A stretch of DNA of 64,000 nt, from positions 1 to 64,000 of the forward strand of contig NW_005179219.1 in assembly GCF_000350225.1 (NCBI RefSeq), read 5' to 3'. Under the pieces are notes generated by a model. The model searched no databases and had not been told where the DNA came from. It was given only the letters and a program-made list of their open reading frames with translations. The stretch is from Chondrus crispus (lineage: Eukaryota; Rhodophyta; Florideophyceae; Gigartinales; Gigartinaceae). Of this stretch, positions 54,167 through 64,000 are shown piece by piece. Both the position numbers and the translations under genes were made by a program. The first letter of the stretch is position 1. The number at the start of each line of letters is the position of its first letter.

Positions 54167-55405
54167 TATGCAATGATCCTCCATAGCTGGGCTGCGCCTG
54201 CTGTCGAGGGTCTATCATGGGGTCGAGGAAGGGCTGCGCCCACCTCTGCTTCAGCGATCGATGCGATGATCTTCGACTGCTGGGCTGCGCTTGCTGTCGA
54301 GGATCTACCATTGGGTCGAGGAAGGGCTGCGCCCGTCTCGGCTTCAGCGAGAGATGCGATGATCTCCAACAGCTGGGCTGCGCCTGCTATCGAGGATATA
54401 CTATGTGGTTGAGGAAGGGCTGCGCCCACCTCTGCTTCAGCGATCGATGCGAGGATCTTCAACAGCTGGGCTGCGCCTGCTGTCGAGGGTCTACCATGGG
54501 GTCGAGTATGGGCTGCGCCCGTCTCGGCTTCAGCGAGAGATGCGATGATCTTCGACAGCTGGGCTGCGCCTGCTGTCGAGGGTCTACCATTCGGTCGAGG
54601 AAGGGCTGCGCCCGTCTGGGCTTCAGCGAGAGATGCGATGATCTTCGACAGCTGGGCTGCGCCTGCTGTCGAGGGTCTACCATTTGGTCGAGGAAGGGCT
54701 GCGCCCGTCTGGGCTTCAGCGAGAGATGCGATGATCATCAACAGCTGGGCTGCGCTTGCTGTCGAGGGTCTACCATTGGGTCGAGGAAGGGCTGCGCCCG
54801 TCTGGGCTTCAGCGAGAGATGCGATGATCTTCAACAGCTGGGCTGCGCTTGCTGTCGAGGGTCTACCATTGGGTCGAGGATGGGCTGCGCCCGCCTGTGC
54901 TTCAACGCTCGATTTGACGCTCTTCGACAGCTGGGCTTCGCCTGCTGTCCGGAGTCTACCATGGGGTCGAGGAAGGGCTGCGCCCACCTCTGCTTCAGCG
55001 ATCGATGCGATGATCTTCAACAGCTGGGCTGCGCCTGCTGTCAAGGATCTACCATGTGGTCGAGGAAGGGCTGCGCCCGTCTCGGCTTCAGCGAGAGATG
55101 CGATGATCTTCGACGGCTGAGCTGCGCCTGCTGTCGAAAATTTATAATGGGGGTCGAGGATGGGCTGCGCCCACCTCTGCTTCAGCGATCGATCCGATGA
55201 TCTTCGACAGCTGGGCTGCGCCTGCTGTCGAGGGTCTATCATGGGGTCGAGGATGGGCTGCGCCCGTCTCGGCTTCAGCGAGAGATGCGATGATCTTCGA
55301 CAGCTGGGCTGCGCCTGCTGTCGAGGGTGTACTACGTGGTTGAGGAAGGGCTACGCCCCATGGCTACAGCGATCGATGCAAGGATCTTCTATAACTGGGC
55401 TATCC
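54167..55405. repeat. 93-bp minisatellite, about 13 copies
   Basis: Each unit is about 93 bp (31 codons) and includes GCTGGGCTGCGCCTGCTGTC and CTGCGCCC with GGTCGAGGA between. Two main variants alternate: one with CACCTCTGCTTCAGCGATCG, the other with CGTCTCGGCTTCAGCGAGAG. Because 93 is divisible by three and the unit lacks stops in several frames, long frames exist on both strands: minus 54166-55242 (358 codons, unit AAQLSKIIASLAEAQTGAAL plus 11 residues), plus 54217-55200 (327 codons) and plus 54545-55120 (191 codons). I see no evidence that any of them is a gene: none has a unique flank with a domain. Confidence 0.9.
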
Positions 55406-56054
55406 CTACAGTCAACTACTGTAAGGAAATGATGTAAGGCCCAGTCCGCCTTGCATTGAGTACGGACTATTTTAAAAAGTGATTTGGAAGTGCAGTATTG
55501 CATAAAATACGCTTTCGTGCCATATGATGTCGTCTAGATGTTATAACGATTTCATTTATTGCCTATAATCTTTTATTTATGTCTCGTGATATTTTAGAGT
55601 CATAAAACGTTCTTGAATTTGCATTTTTCCACTAGTAGCAGGCGGGTGAACATGTATTGCAACTAAACATTTCATAGTTCAAACATTTGTTCGTATGATA
55701 GTCAGACACCCAGTTCTGCGGTATTATATGGGAGCAGTTAGTTAATAGGAATGCAGTATGAATATTTGTTGCGCCCTTTTTCTATATTATGGAAGTTTTA
55801 TAAACGGAAATATTTGCCACGAGCCTTTTCTGTATGAAATAAACAACTGTTTATCGTTGCATTCTTCAAGAAATTGCATTTTCCTACGGAATCTTCAAAT
55901 CGACCGCCATCCAAGTTTGATACGCTTCTTCGTAACGAAAAGTCTGTGTGGGCCCTGTCAGATAAACGACTTTTATTGGTAGAAAATTTCATGGCTCGAA
56001 ATTGACAATTACGAAATACGTTAAATCGACTAGAACCGATGTTCGAACGTTCTA
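55406..56054. other. AT-rich intergenic region
   Basis: No gene or structure is recognised. Confidence 0.5.
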
Positions 56055-56495
56055 CTACATAGAGGAACCAGCACCACTACCAGAAGCGCCACTACCAGAA
56101 GCACCACGAGATTCTGCAATCATCTTCTCCTTCTTCAGCCTCCTTTCCATGCGTTTCTTGTTTTTCTTCGTAATTTTAGATCGCTTGGATTGCGGGATTG
56201 ACTCCCATTCCTGAGCTGTTTTGCGACTCTTCCGAAACACATATCCTGAAAAATGCTTAATTTGGTCTTCTTGAATTTTCTTATGGCAAAGGGGACAGCT
56301 TACAGACCGGTTCTCCACAGTGTTGCTGCTGTTATCACCACGAATTTCAATCACAGGACAGTTTCTGGCGTTCGATGGAAAACGGGGAGCAATGCATTCC
56401 TTGTGGAATACGTGTTTGCATCCCAATTCGACCACGTCGCCGTCCGGGTTGCACTGGCAGATAACACAAACATCTGGATGACCAACGGCGCTCAT
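56055..56495 (-). CDS. RING-type zinc-finger protein (candidate E3 ubiquitin ligase)
   Basis: The protein is 146 residues from ATG 56495 (MSAVGHPDVC); an ATG 7 codons earlier is also in frame. The RING-H2-like finger reads CVIC, then CKHVFHKEC, then CPLC, with an unusually long spacer (about 34 residues) before the last Cys pair. Such fingers usually recruit an E2 enzyme for ubiquitin transfer. The second half is basic (RSKITKKNKKRMERRLKKEK), suggesting nuclear location or nucleic-acid contact, and ends in a Gly/Ser/Ala tail (GASGSGASGSG). No transmembrane segment is present. Expression is plausible but not shown. Confidence 0.7.
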   Translation of the reverse strand: MSAVGHPDVCVICQCNPDGDVVELGCKHVFHKECIAPRFPSNARNCPVIEIRGDNSSNTVENRSVSCPLCHKKIQEDQIKHFSGYVFRKSRKTAQEWESIPQSKRSKITKKNKKRMERRLKKEKMIAESRGASGSGASGSGAGSSM

Positions 56496-56516
56496 GGTGA
56501 AGTGTAGACAATGCAC

Positions 56517-57501
56517 GGATGTGAAGAGAGGAGGGATAAATGATAGACTGGTTAATTTGTGTCTGTGAGAAGCGTCCCGGCGCTCGGCGGGCCGTACTTA
56601 TAGCGGAAGAGACAGAAAGAACAACAGAAAGAGGTTGAGTATGCCTCTGCAAATCTAGGGACACATGAAGGGACATATTTTTAATATCTGAGTGTCAACC
56701 AAAGTCTTCCTATGAAGTACATCATAACCGAACAGACACGTGTACTGAAGCATTCCAATTAAGCTTGCGGCTATGAGAGTGTAAATTTATGTTTCTAAAA
56801 ATAGCGAACTGGGTTTTTCGACACCGAGGCAGCCACGATTTGTATTTGAAACGAAAGCCAAATTTGACAAATTCACGTCTCTAAATATGGTAGTTTATGA
56901 AGTCCGATTACCCTACTTCGAGCAGGTACGTACCACGTTCTACATCATGATGTGCATCGTAGCAAATGATGATGGAGTAATTTAAAATAATATATGCAAA
57001 GCGTGTCCGCATGACACCAGAGAGTCTTGGAAATAGATATACTTGCGCACAAGGAAAATATGCAGCAGTTCTATGAGACGTATACAACACCACTGTCAGC
57101 ACATTTCTACTCCATTTCGCGACAACTGTCATATCAAATTCTCTCATGTGAATCAAGTAAATATTTGATCGGAAGCCGGGTGATTCCTTACTGAAACAAC
57201 CGTTCAAAAACTGGGTCTATTCCTATTTAGACGTATAAATTACGAACTTCTACAGGAATGTCAGGCTATTTGCAGTAGAGCAGACTTCTGCAAATAATTT
57301 TAATTGTGGTCCGCAAAGTCATGCACGTGTACACTGAACTTCTGAGACCTGAAATCAGGTTGCAAAGTTCCATGCGACTTAAATCTTGTATTAATGGGAG
57401 TTCTTTTTCCAATAGTATATTTTCTTCTTTGACAGTTTCCAAATTTAGGTCAATACATCAGGACGGAGATTCCATCCCTTCCGAACTTTTTATGAAAAAT
57501 A
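56517..57501. other. AT-rich intergenic region upstream of the RING gene
   Basis: No gene is recognised. It should hold the promoter of the minus-strand RING gene. Confidence 0.45.
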
Positions 57502-57550
57502 GCTCATATTTATCCAGTCTGCTTGACAAGCAGACTGGATAAATATGAGC
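57502..57550. other. 24-bp perfect hairpin, first of a pair
   Basis: The left arm 57502-57525 (GCTCATATTTATCCAGTCTG onward) and its exact complement 57527-57550 are separated by a single A. Confidence 0.92.
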
Positions 57551-57557
57551 CCTTTTT

Positions 57558-57612
57558 AGCTAAAAATAGACGTAACTATTGACAATGTAAATAGTTACGT
57601 CTATTTTTAGCT
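57558..57612. other. 23-bp perfect hairpin, second of a pair
   Basis: The left arm 57558-57580 (AGCTAAAAATAGACGTAACT onward) and its exact complement 57590-57612 enclose a 9-nt loop. It starts 7 bp after the first hairpin and has an unrelated sequence. Confidence 0.92.
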
Positions 57613-57840
57613 TCAACCGCAACAACGAGAAAACATCTTCTCCGGATATCTTCGTGACAGCGTTTTTATTTATGTATGTATGAGAAAGCTAAACATCCTG
57701 TCGTGAGTCTCACCATACAACGGAAACCAGCACAGTACTCGTTGCCACGATCTCTATTTCTGAACAAGAAAAAATTGGATGGATGAGGTGAGGGAGTGGC
57801 CTCCCTTTACACTAGACTACAGCGGTTTTCAGGTTTTTTA

Positions 57841-58556
57841 TTAATCTTTTTGACGCAGTACACGCGACAGCGCCAGGGGCCTCCTATCTTTGCCATACAC
57901 TGCATGAAATCCTTGAAGGGCCTGTTCCCAGTCATCAACACTTCCTATATCCATCAGACCCATTGGTACAGGGCCAAATTCCTGTACTCGTTCCACTACA
58001 GCCTTGATTCGCAGTAAGCAATTTTTCTGTTTAGAGACGGTCCACATTAGATGGCTATAGTTCGGAACCGTTTTCTTTCGTATCTCTGAGTCTGCCAACT
58101 TTCTCAGTGGTTGACAGTCAAGATTTTTGTCTCTCCTTCACCACAACTGAACTGGAATGAACTTGACTGTACTGCGTTCCATATGAGCCCCGGTTTTTCG
58201 TTTCTTGTGCAATGATTGTGCAAATGAATCGAAGTCCAGTGCAGTTGCCTCTGCAGCTGCAGAAGCAATGCAGTTCTTTTCTATCAACGGTTCTTCACTT
58301 CCATCCTCCCCGGCGTTTTCCCGCGAGGCGTAAAACTCTGCCCTCTTGTTGTTTTTGACATCGTACTAGAAGATTCCTTCCTTCGTTGGTGCAAGATAAA
58401 TAGTCTTTGTTGTAGCTCTTTTTTCCAGACTTCCATTTTCTCATCTCGAACAGCATAAAAATGGTCTTCATTCTCTGATTCGCGGCCGTGATTTTTCGAT
58501 TCGACGACAGAGTTAATGTTGCCTGACGAAAGCAATATTTCCTTACTGATCTTCAT
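57841..58556 (-). pseudogene. Decayed gene in three consecutive frames
   Basis: Reading on the minus strand, ATG 58556 opens a charged frame (EVWKKELQQRLFILHQRRKE) to about 58284. A second frame carries on (EEPLIEKNCIASAAAEATAL, then SLHKKRKTGAHMERSTVKF) and stops near 58147. A third runs from 58098 to 57841 (LLRIKAVVERVQEFGPVPMG). Successive frames without overlap of content suggest one gene with two frameshifts, or short exons whose borders I cannot place. No family is recognised. It abuts the LTR-element cluster at 58.6 kb. Confidence 0.4.
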
Positions 58557-58584
58557 AGCATTTTCCGGTTCAAGTTGCAGGATT

Positions 58585-60529
58585 TGTCTAGGGTGTGGGA
58601 GAGCGGGTACCGACCGGTGTCGGTAAACGTAACGACCCGGAGGGAGATCCCGTAGGGGTGATCAGACGATCTGGAAAGGCAGGGGATCACTCAGCTTGTA
58701 CACGGGGTGCACGTTCCGCCACGGGTGACAGGTGGCGGATGAATGGCCACGTGTACCGCCGTACGTATTACGTCCGGATAGGGTACAGTAGACTAGACGG
58801 TCCTACTGTAGGGCGTAGAAATTAGTGTAATAGGAGTGTCAGCCGGGAAAGTCCCAGCTAGCACACGTGGTGCGCGCTCTGCCACGAGTACAGGTGCCAG
58901 GAGCACAGCTACGTGTGCCGCTGTGCAGATTACTCCCCGGTGGAGTACAGTAGAGGTACTTCACTGTAGTGATCCAAAGTAGAAGTGGATCACTACTGTA
59001 CTGCCTGGCCGCCGGAGGTCGACGTACTTAGGGACCGAGGCAGTACGCCCCCAGAGTAAAGGGGGGCATCGACCCCTTTGGCGAGAACTGAGGAAAACTG
59101 GAAGAAGCAGATCGTCCCGTGCGGGTTATGTCGTGCACTGAGGGGGAAGGGTGGGATCCCCCTCTGGCAGAGGGCGCGCGTTCGGGGCGCGTGTAGAAGA
59201 TTCGGGAGACCTCCCGTAAAGGAACCGGTACGGGGCCGGGCGCTATGCGCAGTAGGGAATTGGAGAGGTAAAAAGAAATGGAGGACACGCCCAGGAGGGG
59301 CGGAGCGGTAGGGACAGGCTGGCGCGCACGCTACAGTAGGGTGGCAGGGGCGCGCGCGCGGTAGAGGTAGGTGGGAATCGGGACGTAGATGGCTCGCAGG
59401 GTACCGTCGTATGACCGGGACCGACGCGAGGCCGACTCCGAATCCAGAAACCCAGGTTGTAGACCCAAAGCTTCGTGAGGATTTACTTAGGGTCGGACGT
59501 CGACTATATAGGAGTCGAAGTCGCGATATAAAAATAATAATACTAATACTCATTAATTAAGAGGGGCACGACACCCGTGACACGTGGTAGTGGGCCACGG
59601 GTACACGTGGTTAATGGCACGGATAAACGTGAGGTAAAACACGGGTACACGTGGGTAGAACTGTCAGTACTTTAACAGGGCTCCATGGAGCTTACAGCCG
59701 GCCACGAGCGTGGGATTGGATACACAGTTACACGTGGTATTTATATCACTTATGATAGTGAGGCATCCCGCGTGTGCTACAGTACAGCACCGCGATTACC
59801 CGGGGCGGTCAGTGCTCCACAGGTTCTTCTTGAGGACCACAAGCACACGCTCCCCAGTTTGGTCGTTGCACCGCCTGGTGGAAGCGTATGCCCATTGAGC
59901 CCTATTCCCTCCGGGGTCGCAATTCCACTCGCCCGTTTACCGGAGTCATAACCGCCGCCCTCGCAGAGAGGTTGGTGGAGTTGTAATTTTACCGCTACCG
60001 TGGACACCCCCTCCGTGACGGGGTAAAACCGAACCGGAAGGATCCATATTATTACAACTGGTCTCCCGACCTAGAAACCTATTTTTAGGATTCTTTGTTT
60101 GATCTCCGAATCGGACGACTGGGATTGGAAGGGATCGAGAATCACAGCCTCGTTTCAAGATGAGTGGACGAGAAGACGCGAAATCGCAGGGGGGCTTCCC
60201 CCGAGACGTCAGGGACGATGAGTCAGTAAATCGATCCCAGCCGGGGGGGAACAAGTCGCTTGGAGGGCTCGGCCGATAACAGGGGCTCCGTTAGAAGCGC
60301 CAGAGCACGAACGGCGCATGTGGAGCGCCTGGCCCGCGCAAGGACGCGATCGCAGACAAGAGCGGCATTACCACTGACGCCGGCGGAGGAGCCCCTCGAA
60401 GGCCAACAACGCGGAGAGAGTGAGCCGGCCCCCACCATAATCGGCGACGAACTTCCAAATAGGAAAACGATCCACGGAGACGCCTTGGAGGCCCGCCGGG
60501 ACCTAGGGTACCTGACCCAGAGGGCGGCC
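58585..60529 (+). mobile_element. Outer LTR-retrotransposon, 5' part (LTR-like region and start of gag)
   Basis: The region 58585-59822 is GC-rich and LTR-like, with TGT at a possible start and CTCCACA at a possible end. It contains an imperfect duplication of about 160 bp (units near 58680-58805 and 58850-58950; shared CACG-rich blocks and GTACAGTAGA) and AT-rich sequence near 59520-59560. It is followed by a leader and a gag-like frame. The remaining part is displaced by the LTR element that begins at 60530. Ends are inferred; no target duplication can be tested inside the window. Confidence 0.4.
60160..60529 (+). pseudogene. Gag-like fragment cut by the inner LTR element
   Basis: ATG 60160 opens MSGREDAKSQGGFPRDVRDD and ends at TAA near 60277; a second frame overlapping from 60260 carries on (ARTAHVERLARARTRSQTRA, then LPNRKTIHGDALEARRDLGY) until the LTR starts at 60530. 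It looks like the N-terminal part of a retrotransposon Gag with one frameshift, truncated by insertion. Confidence 0.4.
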
Positions 60530-61176
60530 TGTAGCATAAACACCCCCAAACGGCGGGGGTGTATGCACGCAGTTCAGTAGCAGACTCCGGATCGGCGGAA
60601 GACGGAACACACGCAAAGGGAAAGGACACGGGTCCTGGTAGCGTGGTAGAGCGGGAAGGGTGGCAGGCGCGAGTGATTGCGCAGCGGAGCGGATCGACGC
60701 CTCAACGCCCCGGAGCGACACTGGGTAGCGGACCAGTGTCGACGGGCGGAGGCGGATCGCTGCACGCGCGCGCACTGTAGCGCCTGCACCCCGCGTCGGT
60801 TCCCTTACCTAAACCAGACGCGAGAGCGGACTCGTGTTTTAGGTTAAGCGGTGGGTTGTCGACCAAGGCGGAAGGTCGTGGACAAGCCCGTGCTTATCCC
60901 TTTCCTCCGCCGTCCGTCGCTCCCTTATTTAATGTACAAGTGTTCGGTTATCATACCAGACTACAGTATCATGCTACCGTAGCCGGCGCGAGTCGTCGCG
61001 CGCGGTGGCTCTGTCAGCTATCGAGCTGACAGTACACGTGTGTGCCACGTGTGTGTGCGCACGCCCTGCACACGTGTGGTACACGTGTGGCCGCGTGGGG
61101 GCTCGTGTGGGCTGTAAGGTTCGTGCCTTACAGCCCCTGATCTAAACCTAATCGAATCGACGGCGCATATACCACA
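60530..61176 (+). repeat. 5' LTR of the inner LTR retrotransposon
   Basis: The repeat is 647 bp, from TGTAGCATAAACACCCCC to GGCGCATATACCACA, with TG...CA ends. It was delimited by comparison with the 593-bp solo LTR at 18984-19576, which has the same termini and shares several internal blocks. The TTTAATGTACA block near 60925-60945 and nearby GC-rich repeats would fall in the promoter region. The 3' LTR is beyond the window. CGGCC at 60525-60529 should be the target duplication. Confidence 0.85.
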
Positions 61177-61182
61177 GGGCCC

Positions 61183-61225
61183 CCTCCTCAAGAGTGAACG
61201 TCCGCGTTCACCCTGCTTGAGGAGG
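61183..61225 (+). promoter_or_regulatory. Leader stem-loop just after the 5' LTR
   Basis: CCTCCTCAAG (61183-61192) pairs with CTTGAGGAGG (61216-61225), and inside it GTGAACG pairs with CGTTCAC. It starts 7 nt after the LTR, where a primer-binding site would be expected. No TGG-type tRNA primer site is apparent. In LTR elements such leaders act in priming, dimerisation or packaging; the role here is inferred. Confidence 0.6.
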
Positions 61226-61379
61226 CCACCCGTGTAGTCCCATTGCGTCCAGAGTCTCGCTGCTCCCCCGCGTTCCTTCCGATCACGCCTTCCTTTTCGC
61301 CGGTTTCTGTCTCGGCTGCGGCCATCGGGCGCGCACTTGGCACCTTTGTCGACCCTCGAGATTGGGACACTGTCTCGGC

Positions 61380-63602
61380 ATGTCACCATCACCAACGCTG
61401 ACGCCGTCCTCGCTGCCGCTGGCGGGCGTTGCTGTGTCGGCTCGAGAAGCCGCTGGGGAAGCGCCGTCGCTTCCTGCTTCGAGCGCGCCCCTTATCGACG
61501 GGTGTGTTGCAACGCCGACGCCAACCTCCCCCTTTCAGAGGACACGCCCGTCGAGGGAGTCCACGCTATCCTAGGAGTTGGTGAGTGCCCCTAGTCGCGT
61601 CGTCGACGAGCAGCATGACGGCGGGTCGCGAGCCCCTCGCCCCGTTGGTGCTGAGAGGGCTGTCGGCCCCGCCGCTGGGGGATCTTCTCAAGCTGATGTC
61701 CCGTCCCTTGTTGGCTCCAGCACGAGAGCGACCGAGTTCGATGTCCCCAGCACGACGCGCTGGTTTGGCGTACCGCTTTTGCGATCTACTCCGCTGCCAC
61801 TGGGTGATCTCCGGTATCCGTGGGCGCGCTACGCTCGCGTGGGCGTAACGGTTGGCGAGATCTTGGCGAGCCCGGTCTTGCGCCCTGATCTGTCCCGCAT
61901 CCGCAAGATCAGCGAGGCCGGCCTCGCTGATCAATCCGCGCTGGCCCTCAGCCGTCTTCTTGCCGAAGGAGACGGCGTGGCTTACCAAATCCCCGACCCG
62001 ATACAGGGTGATCGCACCTTCGCGTTTGGCCTGGAAGAGGTTCTATACGTCGATCGTATGGCGGCCTACTTGTCCGGATTCAACCCGGACATTCCGCCCC
62101 GTTTTATCTTGGCCGAGATCCCGGGGCTCTACGTGTATCCGCGTCCGTACGCGTACACGAAGCCCCGGGTGGCCCTTCAGAAGTCCGCGGCGACGCTGAT
62201 GCGCCTTCACGGCATTGCCGTGGCCCATCGGGACTGGTCCGTTTATCGGCGCTCCTCGGGAGAAGACGGTCGCGTCTTCCCGTCGGCCTGCTTTGAGCAC
62301 GGGCTTTCGCCCGGGGACTTCCCCTCGCTGCCTCGGCAGGTTCGCGAGATCTTTCCTTCTCTAGGTATTCATCTGCTCCTGCCTTACGTTCTCAAGCACT
62401 TCGGGTATGCGGCCATCGACCCCGGTCACCCCGCCCGCGCTCCGTTGAGCGACAGCTATGCCAAGGAGTGGGCGTGGTCCATCGGGAGCGCCCTTATGGC
62501 CGAAGCAAGTGTGCACGGCCGCGTGTTTCTTCAGTCTGGTGAGACCGTATCGTACCTGGCGCAACTCGCTCCCGACTTGCCTATTGTCCCGCCACATCCG
62601 CTCGAGCGCGGCCTTTCACAGATTTCCTGGACGCTCCGGGGCGTCGTTTCGTTGATGACACGGGCGGACGAAGTGAGTGAGCGTCATCACCACTACTGGC
62701 CGGATTTCGCTACGGGCGTACGTTGCGCGTACCTCGTGTACCACGCAAGGACGGACACGTTCGCTTCTCGCCCGGCGGCGACTCCGGAGTCAGCCGGACC
62801 GAGAGGGAGGCGGGGTGGTGTCGGCTCAGGGTCCCGGCGGAACCGCCGCAAGCGGTATCGGGACCTGGATGCCGTCCCTTTCACTCCCACCATGGTAGGT
62901 GTTGACCTGTTTCGTTCCACTCCGCCCCGTGAGGCAGAAGAGCAACCGGTGATACCCGTCGCCTCGCCGGCGATCCTCCCCATGCCTCCGCTAGCTCCCC
63001 CCTCCGAGGACGTGACCCCTGGGGTGGCGGTTCGGGACCTTCCTCTTTCGCGGGAGGACATCACCTCCGTGCCCGAACTTGCGCAGGCTTTGGGACCCGC
63101 CGGTGACCGGGCGTGGACCGTGGGTAGCCTCTTATCGACGATGGCGAGCTGGTTCCTCGCACGGACTAATGAGGCTCGTCGCCTCAACGGGGACCGCGAC
63201 TCGCTCTCCCTCTCGGTCCGACGGTTGCAGGGCGAAAACGACTCCGCGCGGGGCGCTTCCCGTCTTCAGGCTAGCGCTTACGAACGAGCTGTCGCGGATC
63301 GAGATCGCTATCGACAGGAGCGGGACAGCCTTCGTGCCATCCAAGCGTCCGCGGCCCGTGAAGTCGTCTTACAGCCATCTCGCCGACCCGACCCGTATGC
63401 CGACCTGACGGCCGTCCCCCTGACGTCGTACGGGTCAGGGGCGCCCGCAGCTCCTGTACGAGGAGGCAGTTCATACCAGCGGGTCGCCATGCCTCCTCTC
63501 GAGGAGGGTGCGGCGGATACTCCGCGGAACTCTGATGTTCCGCGTTATCCAGGGTACTGCCCGCCGGGGCCTTTAGACCGTAGTCCTGATGGCACTCGTT
63601 GA
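61380..63602 (+). CDS. Gag-like polyprotein of the inner LTR element, with one in-frame TAG
   Basis: ATG 61380 opens a Ser/Pro/Ala-rich frame that meets TAG at 61572-61574 and then stays open for another 676 codons to TGA at 63600-63602. The region of residues about 150-480 is globular (PDLSRIRKISEAGLADQSAL; YVYPRPYAYTKPRVALQKSA; HPLERGLSQISWTLRGVVSL), then a basic linker (RRNRRKRYRD), a Pro-rich segment and a C-terminal coiled coil (DRDSLSLSVRRLQGE; ERAVADRDRYRQERDSLRAI). There is no CCHC knuckle. Position after the LTR and this domain order suggest Gag; I have no direct family match. The TAG may be read through, or the copy may be mutated. Confidence 0.55.
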
Positions 63603-63800
63603 GGTGGCATGGTTCCCCGGTCCGGGACCACTCGTCCCATTCCCTTCATAAAGAATGTTCGCATCTTTCGTTCTTGTTCCCTCCCATCCGCGTGGAAGCG
63701 CCTGGGCCTCGCAAGCTCGGCCCGCGGCGCTCCCCGAGGACTTTTTCCGGCGCTCCCCGCGCTCCGGTTCCACCGAGGCAAGGTCCCACGAGGGTGTCAT

Positions 63801-64000
63801 CTTCGTCGCGCCCCCTCGCCATCGGGGCGAGGGCGCAGCGCGCGGTATTCTTCTTGTCGTCGCGCCCCTCGCCATCGGGGCGAGGGCAGAGCGCGCGGTA
63901 TTCTTCTTGTCGTCGCGCCCCTCGCCATCGGGGCGAGGGCAGAGCGCGCGGTATTCTCCTTGTCGTCGCGCCCCTCGCCATCGGGGCGAGGGCAGAGCGC
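63801..64000. repeat. About 51-bp tandem repeat with internal hairpin, running off the window
   Basis: Three full copies and part of a fourth of CGCGCCCCTCGCCATCGGGG plus about 31 bp. Each unit contains an 8-9 bp hairpin (CCCTCGCC with GGCGAGGG). It lies downstream of the gag-like frame, inside the LTR element. Region 63603-63800 has no recognisable gene. Confidence 0.9.

Noticed and set aside
54217..55200. Cys-rich 327-codon frame in the minisatellite
   Set aside because: Openness follows from the repeat length and composition; no unique sequence supports a gene.
63801..64000. Possible CRISPR-like array
   Set aside because: Units are head-to-tail with no unique spacers; a minisatellite in a eukaryotic retrotransposon.

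Overview
Eukaryotic nuclear DNA. The protein genes are almost all intronless (one clear 91-bp GT-AG intron in 64 kb), intergenic spaces are long, and transposable elements take up more than half of the window. Gene content (ACSBG-type acyl-CoA synthetase, RPAC1, ARMC1, NOP12, TPT/SLC35-type transporter) together with Copia, PIF/Harbinger with a Myb/DUF6818 partner, a DIRS-type tyrosine-recombinase element and further LTR elements fits a compact-gene, TE-rich red alga such as the Chondrus lineage. That assignment is inference; no marker in the window proves it.

Layout. 1-1 kb: 3' end of a membrane-anchored protein gene, then tRNA-Ser(AGA). 1-12.8 kb: gene-poor DNA with a palindrome-rich MITE, a 38-bp perfect palindrome and many GTAC/TACAGTA motifs. 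12.8-14.3 kb: NOP12/RBM34-like gene. 15.1-21.2 kb: a Copia element on the minus strand with identical 472-bp LTRs and an ACAGT target duplication; its protease is split by a 593-bp solo LTR (target duplication TTGAC) and its pol carries a frameshift. 21.2-23.2 kb: an inverted-repeat structure holding a broken secreted-protein gene and interrupted by a Harbinger-type MITE. 23.4-26.2 kb: two convergent host genes (DUF7733-like membrane protein, acyl-CoA synthetase).

26.7-38.1 kb: two nested PIF/Harbinger elements. The inner one (26808-31885) has an intact transposase and a broken Myb-like gene. The outer one (26682-38127) has matching 22-bp terminal repeats, an AAT target duplication, a transposase with one nonsense codon and a Myb-like gene with a poly-C frameshift. 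Between its two transposon genes lie a complete ARMC1 gene, a 5'-truncated RPAC1 gene and a third broken coding fragment. This candidate gene-carrying 11.4-kb Harbinger is the most interesting structure here.

39.6-46.2 kb: host genes for a PAP2-family protein, a TPT/SLC35 transporter and a proline iminopeptidase. 48.3-52.7 kb: a DIRS/Ngaro-like element (Gag, RT-RNase H, tyrosine recombinase) bounded by 235-bp direct repeats. 54.2-55.4 kb: a 93-bp minisatellite open in several frames. 56-58.6 kb: a RING protein gene, twin perfect hairpins and a decayed gene. 58.6-64 kb: nested LTR retrotransposons; the inner one has its 5' LTR at 60530-61176 (same family as the solo LTR at 19 kb), a leader stem-loop and a long gag-like frame, and runs off the window.
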